Source of the DNA: Nematostella vectensis
Lineage: Eukaryota; Cnidaria; Anthozoa; Actiniaria; Edwardsiidae
Length of the DNA: 64,000 nt
Assembly: GCF_932526225.1 (NCBI RefSeq)
Contig: NC_064034.1
Coordinates: 4,760,001 to 4,824,000, forward strand
Reading direction: 5' to 3'
This document shows, piece after piece, positions 20,790 through 32,700 of this stretch (position 1 is its first letter; each line of letters opens with the position of its first letter). The translations under genes and the position numbers were made by a program. The notes beneath the pieces are model-generated. The model worked only from the letters and a program-made list of their open reading frames with translations, was not told the DNA's origin and made no database searches.

Positions 20790-23700
20790 ATGCTGCTAGG
20801 ACACAGTCCAAGACTGGTGATTCTAGTCTTTGCAGGCGTAATAATTCAACTTCTTACAGGTAAACGAGCCCTACTTATGATCTTGTTAAAATGTCTTGCT
20901 TCCTTTGAAAAGTTGGAAGGTAGCACTTGTAATTCTACAGTCGAAACAGGGAAAAACCTGGGGTTAAATAGAGACAAATATATCGAGCACTTTTAACAGG
21001 TAATCGTGCCCTACTTATTAACTTACTGATTGTCTTGCAACTTTTGAAAAGTTTGTGGGGTAGGACCTATAACAATACAAAACACGACAACAAACTGGCT
21101 TGAATAGAGACCTAGGATTGATAAGGTGATTATCGGGTGGATATAGAAAATATAAAAAGTGCGTGTTTTAATTTGCGACAGGTTTCTCGTGTTTTATAAC
21201 AAAATTGTTTAGAAAGCAGTAATATCTGCAAGTAAGAATTATCGGTTTAGAAATTTATAAGCTTGAGACATCCCCTGATAATGCAATAATGTATAAGCGC
21301 ATATAAACAGCCTTGCTAATGATTGGCGAAGACCTAGATAGCGCCAAGGGTCTTCTTTACAAGGTCCAACTGCGCCACCCAGCTGCGGCGAGCCGTAAAA
21401 CTAAATAGAGCTGGTGAGTGAGACAAAATGGAATAGCATTTGCTGATGAGTAAACATCAAACGCCTTTTCCATTTAACCCTTACACAAGTTTTTGCAAAA
21501 AGCAAGTGTCATCATCAATTAAACTATACTTATATACTTTTTTTTCAATCCAGATTCCAAAGTCACCACAAGTTTATATTATTTGTTGGTTATGATAAAT
21601 ACGGCTTTCTCACCACGTTATCAATCAAATAAACATTGTCAATTTGAGTAAATAGAACTTAATTGTATCCAAGATATTTTAAATGCATATTTTGACATTT
21701 ACATGACGACTTTATTCTCCGTAGCTAATGGCGTTTCTCCAATCTCCTTTGCACGATTGATCACGACGATTCGCAGAAATCTCGCTGTGACAAACCTAAT
21801 TACTGTAAGGAGATTCGATTGTGTTTCCCAAACCCCCAAACACTCAGTAAGACAACTCGTATCTTCTGCTACATGGATCGGAACATCAGTCTATTTGGCC
21901 GTGTCATGTATCTATGGATAAACTCTATGAAAATGCCAAGTTTGTTTACATTACTGTTTCCGTGGCAACAGTGAGCCCCTTAAATTCACTAGTGCTGTTC
22001 GCTGGGGTCAGTACGCAGCTGTTACAAGCTGCAATTTGATTGGGCAAATGAACAATATCCGCACCTCGACACAAAGAACGAGAAGAATAGAGACAAAAGA
22101 ACACTTTTGTAGAACAAAGATAATAGGAGACAAAGAAGCTGCGTACTAATTCGCTGTAGGGAAATTTTTGAAAAAACAACTTTAGGATATTGCACTTTCG
22201 ACCTTGGACGACACTTAGAGGAAGTTTTATTAAAATCTTTAATAGGAATTCTGAGATCTTGGTGCATTTATATTTTTAGTCACTGTTATTTTTCCACTAG
22301 TCATTTTAAACCCCCACCCTCATGGTCTCTGGGAAGTGTGGGGTTAAGGTGGGGGTTAATAGAACTTTTGAAGAAGAATCTGTCCTGAGGGGGTGGGGGA
22401 ATTGTCAGTTTTTGACTCTAAGACTTGTCCCCACCATGGGGACTTGGGGACAAATGAATAACATCACAAAGGTACTTTGTGTCATGTCAGTTTTTGGGTT
22501 TTGAGTCTCTCTTCTTCTATAACAAGCAATTCCATGTATCAATGTGGCAAGCTGCACGATGAGATGAATATGCAAAAACGAATATGAATGATAACTAACG
22601 CCAGATGAAGATAATTTATTTTGGGGATGGTTTTTGGGATGGTTTTCATAGTTATTAGTACAAATTCGCTGAAGTGTACTGGCTTTAGAGATAAAGGCTT
22701 TTTTCAGATGACTTGTTGTAGGGTAGTTGCGTGCCTATAATTTGCATCCCGAGGGGTATGGGAATTTGACTGCAGTTTTGTCCCTAGGGGGTGGGGGCTT
22801 TCCTCTGTTTTGTACAGCGTCAAAGCTTAATCCCACATTCGTCCCAGGGACCATGGGGGTGGGGGTTTCAATTGACTAGTGCATTACTCACTTTGGAATT
22901 CGCCCGTGATATAAATTGATGGGAAAGGAATATTTATACCGTTGTTATTTAGCTGCCTCTAATTTCTAATAACATACCTAAAATAAAAGGGTTTTGTTGA
23001 TCGTAAGTTTTAGGGGCCCTTTTCTGGGGACTATTTGATACTTTCAACATAAAGAAGATGAGCTTTTTTTTGGCCGCAAAATAAAATTTTCCCGATTAAT
23101 TTTTTCGTCGCTTTCGTAGAATAAAATTAATATATTGAGAGACATTAGGGTTAACTTTGAGCTCCATTGTAGGGTTGCAGGTAAGAGATTAGATTTTTTT
23201 TAAATGGGCATTTCAAGCGCAGACTTTGCGCTTGTTTTGCTGCTTCGCTTTGGATATTGTTCGTTTTACTTCGTTGTACTTTTTGCATGGTGTTGGCATA
23301 ACGCGTGTATTAATCTTGAGTGTATGTCGTGTCGTGGCACAACGCATGTATTGAGCGCGAGTTCATGTCGTGGCTTAACACGTGTATTGAGCGCGAGTGC
23401 ATGTCGTGTCCTGGCATAACGCGTGTATCGAGCCCGAGTGCATGTCGTGTCGTGGCATAACGCGTGTATTGAGCGCGAGTTCATGTCCTGTCGTGGCGTA
23501 ACGCGTGTATTGAGCGTGAGTGCATGTCGTGTCGTGGCTTAACGCGTGTATTGAGCGTGAGTGCATGTTGTGTCGTGGCGTAACGCGTGTATTGAGCGTG
23601 AGTTCATGTCCTGTCGTGGCGTAACGCGTGTATTGAGCGCGAGTGCATGTCGTGTCGTGGCGTAACGCGTGTATTGAGCGTGAGTGCATGTTGTGTCGTG

Positions 23701-26700
23701 GCGTAACGCGTGTATTGAGCGCGAGTGCATGTCGTGTCCTGGCATAACGCGTGTATTGAGCGCGAGTGCATGTTGTGTCGTGGCGTAACGCGTGTATCGA
23801 GCGCGAGTGCATGTCGTGTCGTGGCATAACGCGTGTATTGAGCGCGAGTGCATGTCCTGTCGTGGCATAACGCGTGTATCGAGCGCGAATGCATGTGTCG
23901 TGTCATAACGCGTGTATCGAGCGCGTGTGCATGTCGTGTCCTGGCATAACGCATGTATTGAGCGCGAGTGCATGTCGTGTCGTAGCATAACGCGTGTATC
24001 GAGCGCGAGTGCATGTCGTGTCGTGGCATAACGCGTGTATTGAGCGCGAGTGCATGTCGTGTCGTAGCATAACGCGTGTATCGAGCGTGAGTGCATGTCG
24101 TGTCGTGGCATAACGCATGTATCGAGCGCGAGTGCATGTCGTGTCGCGGCAAAACGCGTGTATTGAGCGTGAGTGCATGTCGTGTCGTGGCGTAACGCGT
24201 GTATTGAGCGTGAGTGCATGTCGTGTCGCGGCAAAACGCGTGTATTGAGCGTGAGTGCATGTCGTGTCGTGGCACAACGCATGTATTGAGCGCGAGTTCA
24301 TGTCGTGGCTTAACGCGTGTATTGAGCGTGAGTGCATGTCGTGTCGTGGCGTAACGCGTGTATTGAGCGGGAGTGCATGTCGTGTCGCGGCAAAACGCGT
24401 GTATTGAGCGCGAGTGCATGTCGTGTCGTGGCATAACGCGTTTATGGAGCGCGAGTTCATGTCGTGGCTTAACGCGTGTATCGAGCGCGAGTGCATGTCG
24501 TGTCGTGGCATAACGCGTGTATTGAGCGCGAGTGCATGTCGTGTCGTGGCTTAACGCATGTATTGAGCGCGAGTGCATGTCGTGTCCTGTCATAACGCGT
24601 GTATTGAGCGTGAGTGCATGTCGTGTCGTGGCATAACGCATGTATTGAGCGCGAGTGCATGTCGTGTCGTGGCATAACGCGTGTATTGAGCGCGAGTGCA
24701 TGTCGTGTCGTGGCATAACGTGTGTATCGAGCGCGAATGCATGTGTCGTGTCATAACGCGTGTATCGAGCGCGAGTGCATGTCGTGTCGTGGCATAACGT
24801 GTGTATCGAGCGCGAGTGCATGTCGTGTCGTGGCATAACGCGTGTATCGAGCGCGAGTGCATGTCGTGTCGTGGCTTAACGCATTTATTGAGCGCGAGTG
24901 CATGTCGTGTCGTGGCATAACGCGTGTATCGAGCGCGAGTGCATGTCGTGTCGTGGCATAACGCATGTATTGAGCGCGAGTGCATGTCGTGTCGTAGCAT
25001 AACGCGTGTATCGAGCGCGAGTGCATGTCGTGTCGTGGCATAACGCGTGTATCGAGCACGAGTGCATGTCGTGTCGTGGCATAACGCATGTATTGAGCGC
25101 GAGTGCATGTCGTGTCGTGGCATAACGCGTGTATCGAGCGCGAGTGCATGTCGTGTCGTGGCATAACGCGTGTATTGAGCGCGAGTGCATGTCGTGTCGT
25201 GTCGTGGCATAACGTGTGTATCGAGCGCGAATGCATGTGTCGTGTCATAACGCGTGTATCGAGCGCGAGTGCATGTCGTGTCGTGGCATAACGCGTGTAT
25301 TGAGCGCGAGTGCATGTCGTGTCGTGGCATAACGTGTGTATCGAGCGCGAGTGCATGTCGTGTCGTGGCATAACGCATGTATTGAGCGCGAGTGCATGTC
25401 GTGTCGTGGCATAACGTGTGTATCGAGCGCGAATGCATGTGTCGTGTCATAACGCGTGTATTGAGCGCGAGTTCATGTCGTGACGTAACGCGTGTATTGA
25501 GCGTGAGTGCATGTCGTGTCGTGGCTTAACGCGTGTATTGAGCGCGAGTGCATGTCGTGTCCTGGTATAACGCGTGTATTGAGCGCGAGTTCATGTCGTG
25601 TCGTGGCATAACGCGTTTATGGAGCGCAAGTGCATGTCGTGTGTGGCATCGCGCGTCTTGCGCGTGCTTGAGTAGACGTGCGTGAATGTATACGTATGAA
25701 ATTGTGAATATTGTGAGTATATAGTTGATTGAAACGAGGTTGTCGTCAACCGGCTGCGACTACGCGACAAGCCCGCATGTAAGCATGGGTAAAAACCACT
25801 TAAGCGCCTAGTTGCATACAACTATTTCATCAATAAAGGTTGTCAGCGCAAACGGTGAATGGCAATTGCCAAATGGCAGTTCTACGACCGAAAGGTGCTT
25901 ATGGATATTGATTATTTGTAAAAATAAAATTGGTAAATAAACTCAAGCGATGTCAGAACCATAAATTAATTACATTTATTGGAAAGCTCTATGTTTTATC
26001 TATGTTTCTTAATTTTTGGCTTTAGGGGTTTTTACCCATGCTTACATGCGAGGTTGTCGCGTAGTCGCAAAACCGGTTGACGACAACCTTTTGTCAAACG
26101 ACTATATATACATCGCACGTGCCGTGCCACGAGCCAGTAATAGCACGTGACTTATCTTCTTAAATCCTTGTAGGTGTGCGTTGTTTGCTCATCACTACTT
26201 TCCCCCCTGGATTTGGGGGCCTTGCCTTGTATGCTTGGTTTCTTAATTATGCATGTTTCGCATGTTCACTTACACTCGTGTGTCGATCTGGATGTAATTG
26301 CCCTCTGGGAGTTTGGTCTTATTGATTGTATATAGATATCGCTAGTGTATATGTTATGTCTTGACACATCTCGTGGCCAGGTGTTGCCCTGGGACTTGGG
26401 TTCTCATGGGTCGTGGGAACACATCCTTCGCAAAGATCTTCTCAGTAATTACGACAAAGAAGTCCTTCCACCAGGCTCTTCCTCGCTAATGTATGTGTTT
26501 TTTTTTACACATCTCGTGGCCAGGTGTTGCCTTGGGAAAGGGTTCAAATGGGTCGTGGGAACACATCCTTCGCAAAGATCTTCTCAGTAATTACGACAAA
26601 GAAGTCCTTCCGCCAGGCAAGCCGCTAGTTGTGAAATTTGCTGTTCGTATTCAGCGACTGGCAAAAGTGGTGAGTAAACTTTTTTTTTTACCTCAGACCT

Positions 26701-29700
26701 TCAGCAAATGATAACGCTGGTGCACCCTTGCACTCAAAGCGCACTCACCTTTCAGAGGGAGGGTGAGCGCTAGACTATACTTTCGGTTACCAATTCTTTT
26801 TGCACACTCCCTTTTTTAGAATTATCCCCCAAAATTTTACATGGCAGTGGTATCCACTTACCGTGAACACTGAAAAGTAGTGTTTGTGATATCACCACGT
26901 AAGGTCGCTTTTCCTCCCCAGGACAATAAAGATGAGCTGTTTACTGTCGACACTTGGACTGTGCTGGTAAGTAAAGGGCTCCCGTCTTTCTTTTTATTTC
27001 TTCTTTAATTTCCCATTGATGTACATGGACGAGCCGTTTTATGCCCACCAAGGGAGGTCAAACGAAGGAGCTGATCATTCATAAGAAATATTGTTGGAAT
27101 AATAGATTGGAGTTGTTCAGATATAAATAAGACTAAGCTTTGGTTTGTTTGAAACCCCCATTTCAATTTTTCTTTTTTGATATTTGTTTGCGTTCCTTTA
27201 ATTTCTGGAATGTCTACATAATTAAAGAAACACCAGTGAATCTCACGTGCTGATTGGTCGTGAGCTTTAAATGAGTGTAAAAAAAAAGAAAGAAAAACGG
27301 ACAGACAACCTTGTGTTGCTTATTAACGCATTTCGAAACCAGGAGACAGTTTTTCTCTTGAATTTAAACAGGCAATGTCTGCTTATGCTTGATTTCTATC
27401 TTGACGTTTTACCCATAGCCATACAATCATCTTTGGAAGCCGTGCGTGATGCTAAGAGCGGTGCTAAACAGACTACTTATAGCATGATAGATATATCTTA
27501 GTTATTTTATAAACGTAATTACTTACGAAAATAAGTGGAAGGCTAGGTTTTTCAGGGTTGGGAGTTGGGAGCATTGTTAAAAAAAACCTTGTGACTTTCT
27601 AGATTTTTTTTTCTATCAATTCGATGCTAAGATAGGTGCCATGAAAAGGCCGGCATCGGCGATCAAAAATAACCCCTCACTATTGACCAATCAATAACAA
27701 GTCAATAACATATAAAGAAATAAGTCTGAGATATAGTGTATACTGTATAAGTCGCAACTTTCTCATTTTGATTTATGCTTGGTTTTAGACTTGGGAAAAT
27801 TCATTCATGAAATGGAACTCTAAAGACTATGGCGATAGAGACCGCATCCGCCTTAGCCCATCCGAAGTCTGGGTCCCAGATATCGTGCTATATAACAAGT
27901 ATGTTATCCCCCTCCCCCCCCCAAACACACACACATACACACATGCCTACTATATGGTAGCGAGTTCCTTTCTTCCTCTCTTCTTTCCCTCACATTCCTC
28001 CCTTCCTTCCTCTATTCTTTTCCTCACATTCCTCCCTTTCTTCCTCTTTTCTTTCCCTCGCATTCCTCCTTTCCTTCCTCTATTTTTTCCCTCACATTCC
28101 TCCCTATATTCCTCTCTTCTTTCCCTAACATTTCTCCCTTCCTTCCTCTATTCTTTCCCTCGCATTCCTCCCTTTCTTCCTCTCTTCTTTCCCTCGCATT
28201 CCTTCCTTTTCTTCCTCTTTTCTTTCCCTCACATCCCTCCCTTTCTTCCTCTCTTCTTTCCCTCACATTCCTCTCTTTCTTACTCTCTTCTTTCCCTCGC
28301 ATTCCTCCCTTCCTTCCTCTCTTCTTTCCCCCGCATTATCCCTTCCTTCCTCTTTTCTTTCCCTAACATTCCTCCCTTTCTTTCTCTCTTCTTTCTTTCG
28401 CATTCCTCCCTTTCTTACTCTCTTCTTCCCCTCACATTTCTCCCTTCCTTCCTCTATTTTTTCCCTCACATTCCTCCCTATATTCCTCTCTTCTTTCCCT
28501 AACATTTCTCCCTTCCTTCCTCTATTCTTTCCCTCGCATTCCTCCCTTTCTTCGTCTCTTCTTTCCCTCGCATTCCTCCCTTCCTTCCTCTCTTCTTTCC
28601 CTCACATTCCTCCCTTTCTTCCTCTGTTCTTTCCTTCACATTTCTCCCTTTCTTCCTCTCTTCTTTTCCTCACATTCCTCCTTTTCTTCCTCTTTTCTTT
28701 CCCTCACATTCCTCCCTTTCTTCCTCTCTTCTTTCCCTCGCATTCCTCCCTTTCGTCTCTCTTCTTTCCCTCGCATTCCTCCCTTCCTTCCTCTCTTCTT
28801 TCCCTCACATTCCTCCCTTTCTTCCTCTGTTCTTTCCTTCACATTTCTCCCTTTCTTCCTCTCTTCTTTTCCTCACATTCCTCCCTTTCTTCCTCTGTTC
28901 TTTCCTTCACATTTCTCCCTTTCTTCCTCTCTTCTTTTCCTCACATTCCTCCCTTTCTTCGTCTCTTCTTTCCCTCGCATTCCTCCCTTTCTTCCTCTGT
29001 TCTTTCCCTCGCATTCCTCCCTTTCTTCCTCTGTTCTTTCCCTCGCATTCCTCCCTTTCTTCCTCTGTTCTTTCCCTCGCATTCCTCCCTTTCTTCCTCT
29101 GTTCTTTCCCTCGCATTCCTCCCTTTCTTCCTCTGTTCTTTCCCTCGCATTCCTCCCTTTCTTCGTCTCTTCTTTCCCTCGCATTCCTCCCTTCCTTCCT
29201 CTCTTCTTTCCTTCACATTCCTCCCTTTCTTCCTCTCTTTTTTTCCTCACATTCCTCCCTTTCTTCGTCTCTTCTTTCCCTCGCATTCCTCCCTTTCTTC
29301 CTCTGTTCTTTCCTTCACATTCCTCCCTTTCTTCCTCTCTTCTTTTCCTCACATTCCTCCCTTTCTTCGTCTTTTCTTTCCCTCGCATTCCTCCCTTCCT
29401 TCCTCTGTTCTTTCCTTCACATTTCTCCCTTTCTTCCTCTCTTCTTTCCCTAACATTTCTCCTTTTCTTCCTCTGTTCTTTCCCTCGCATTCCTCCCTTT
29501 CTTCCTCTCTTCTTTCCCTCACATTCCTCCCTTTCTTCCTCTGTTCTTTCCTTCACATTTCTCCCTTTCTTCCTCTCTTCTTTTCCTCACATTCCTCCCT
29601 TTCTTCCTCTGTTCTTTCCTTCACATTTCTCCCTTTCTTCCTCTCTTCTTTTCCTCACATTCCTCCCTTTCTTCGTCTCTTCTTTCCCTCGCATTCCTCC

Positions 29701-32700
29701 CTTTCTTCCTCTGTTCTTTCCCTCGCATTCCTCCCTTTCTTCCTCTGTTCTTTCCCTCGCATTCCTCCCTTTCTTCCTCTGTTCTTTCCCTCGCATTCCT
29801 CCCTTTCTTCCTCTGTTCTTTCCCTCGCATTCCTCCCTTTCTTCCTCTGTTCTTTCCCTCGCATTCCTCCCTTTCTTCGTCTCTTCTTTCCCTCGCATTC
29901 CTCCCTTCCTTCCTCTCTTCTTTCCTTCACATTCCTCCCTTTCTTCCTCTCTTTTTTTCCTCACATTCCTCCCTTTCTTCGTCTCTTCTTTCCCTCGCAT
30001 TCCTCCCTTTCTTCCTCTGTTCTTTCCTTCACATTCCTCCCTTTCTTCCTCTCTTCTTTCCCTCACATTTCTCCCTTTCTTCCTCTCTTCTTTCCCTCAC
30101 ATTCCTCCCTTTCTTCCTCTGTTCTTTCCTTCACATTTCTCCCTTTCTTCCTCTGTTCTTTCCTTCACATTTCTCCCTTTCTTCCTCTCTTCTTTCCCTC
30201 ACATTCCTCCCTTTCTTCCTCTCTTCTTTCCCTCACATTCCTCCCTTTCTTCCTCTCTTCTTTCCCTCACATTCCTCCCTTTCTTCCTCTCTTCTTTCCC
30301 TCGCATTCCTCTCTTTCTTCCTCTCTTCTTTCCTCCGCATTATCCCTTTCTTCCTCTGTTCTTTCCTTCACATTTCTTCCTTTCTTCCTCTGTTCTTTCC
30401 TTCACATTTCTCCCTTTCTTCCTCTCTTCTTTTCCTCACATTCCTCCCTTCCTTCCTTTCTTCTTTCCCTCACATTCCTCCCTTTCTTCCTCTGTTCTTT
30501 CCTTCACATTTCTCCCTTTCTTCCTCTCTTCTTTTCCTCACATTCCTCCCTTCCTTCCTCTCTTCTTTCCCTCACATTCCTCCCTTTCTTCCTCTGTTCT
30601 TTCCTTCACATTCCTCCCTTTCTTCCTCTGTTCTTTTCCTCACATTCCTCCCTTTCTTCGTCTCTTCTTTTCCTCGCATTCCTCCTTTTCTTCCTCTTTT
30701 CTTTCCCTCACATTCCTCCCTTCCTTCCTCTCTTCTTTCCCTCACATTCCTCCCTTTCTTCCTCTGTTCTTTCCTTCACATTTCTCCCTTTCTTCCTCTG
30801 TTCTTTCCTTCACATTTCTCCCTTTCTTCCTCTCTTCTTTCCCTCACATTCCTCCCTTTCTTCCTCTCTTCTTTTCCTCACATTCCTCCTTTTCTTCCTC
30901 TTTTCTTTCCCTCACATTCCTCCCTTCCTTCCTCTCTTCTTTCCCTCACATTCCTCCTTTTCTTCCTCTTTTCTTTCCCTCACATTCCTCCCTTTCTTCC
31001 TCTGTTCTTTCCTTCACATTTCTCCCTTTCTTCCTCTCTTCTTTTCCTCACATTCCTCCTTTTCTTCCTCTGTTCTTTTCCTCACATTCCTCCCTTTCTT
31101 CGTCTCTTCTTTTCCTCGCATTCCTCCTTTTCTTCCTCTTTTCTTTCCCTCACATTCCTCCCTTCCTTCCTCTCTTCTTTCCCTCACATTCCTCCCTTTC
31201 TTCCTCTGTTCTTTCCTTCACATTTCTCCCTTTCTTCCTCTGTTCTTTCCTTCACATTTCTCCCTTTCTTCCTCTCTTCTTTCCCTCACATTCCTCCCTT
31301 TCTTCCTCTCTTCTTTTCCTCACATTCCTCCTTTTCTTCCTCTTTTCTTTCCCTCACATTCCTCCCTTCCTTCCTCTCTTCTTTCCCTCACATTCCTCCT
31401 TTTCTTCCTCTTTTCTTTCCCTCACATTCCTCCCTTTCTTCCTCTGTTCTTTCCCTCACATTTCTCCCTTTCTTCCTCTCTTCTTTTCCTCACATTCCTC
31501 CTTTTCTTCCTCTTTTCTTTCCCTCACATTCCTCCCTTTCTTACTCTCTTCTTTTCCTCACATTCCTCCTTTTCTTCCTCTTTTCTTTCCCTCACATTTC
31601 TCCCTTTCTTCCTCTCTTCTTTCCCTCACATTCCTCCTTTTCTTCCTCTTTTCTTTCCCTCACATTCCTCCCTTTCTTCCTCTGTTCTTTCCTTCACATT
31701 TCTCCCTTTCTTCCTCTGTTCTTTCCTTCACATTTCTCCCTTTCTTCCTCTCTTCTTTCCCTCACATTCCTCCCTTTCTTCCTCTCTTCTTTCCCTCACA
31801 TTCCTCCCTTTCTTCCTCTGTTCTTTCCTTCACATTCCTCCCTTTCTTCCTCTGTTCTTTTCCTCACATTCCTCCCTTTCTTCGTCTCTTCTTTTCCTCG
31901 CATTCCTCCTTTTCTTCCTCTTTTCTTTCCCTCACATTCCTCCCTTCCTTCCTCTCTTCTTTCCCTCACATTCCTCTCTTTCTTCCTCTGTTCTTTCCTT
32001 CACATTTCTCCCTTTCTTCCTCTGTTCTTTCCTTCACATTTCTCCCTTTCTTCCTCTCTTCTTTCCCTCACATTCCTCCCTTTCTTCCTCTCTTCTTTTC
32101 CTCACATTCCTCCTTTTCTTCCTCTTTTCTTTCCCTCACATTCCTCCCTTCCTTCCTCTCTTCTTTCCCTCACATTCCTCCTTTTCTTCCTCTTTTCTTT
32201 CCCTCACATTCCTCCCTTTCTTCCTCTGTTCTTTCCTTCACATTTCTCCCTTTCTTCCTCTCTTCTTTTCCTCACATTCCTCCTTTTCTTCCTCTGTTCT
32301 TTTCCTCACATTCCTCCCTTTCTTCGTCTCTTCTTTTCCTCGCATTCCTCCTTTTCTTCCTCTTTTCTTTCCCTCACATTCCTCCCTTCCTTCCTCTCTT
32401 CTTTCCCTCACATTCCTCCCTTTCTTCCTCTGTTCTTTCCTTCACATTTCTCCCTTTCTTCCTCTGTTCTTTCCTTCACATTTCTCCCTTTCTTCCTCTC
32501 TTCTTTCCCTCACATTCCTCCCTTTCTTCCTCTCTTCTTTTCCTCACATTCCTCCTTTTCTTCCTCTTTTCTTTCCCTCACATTCCTCCCTTCCTTCCTC
32601 TCTTCTTTCCCTCACATTCCTCCTTTTCTTCCTCTTTTCTTTCCCTCACATTCCTCCCTTTCTTCCTCTGTTCTTTCCCTCACATTTCTCCCTTTCTTCC

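Noticed and set aside
21703-21921. 72-codon ORF in receptor intron 1
   Set aside because: No family resemblance, no splice junctions compatible with the receptor phases.
23204-25821. Many long antisense ORFs rich in His, Thr and Arg (up to 410 codons)
   Set aside because: They are translations of the 41-bp repeat in rotating frames; no splice, start or family signal.
27807-30066. Long ORFs rich in Lys/Glu/Arg (minus) or Phe/Leu/Pro/Ser (plus)
   Set aside because: They are by-products of the 34-bp polypyrimidine array; only 27807-27898 is a real exon part.
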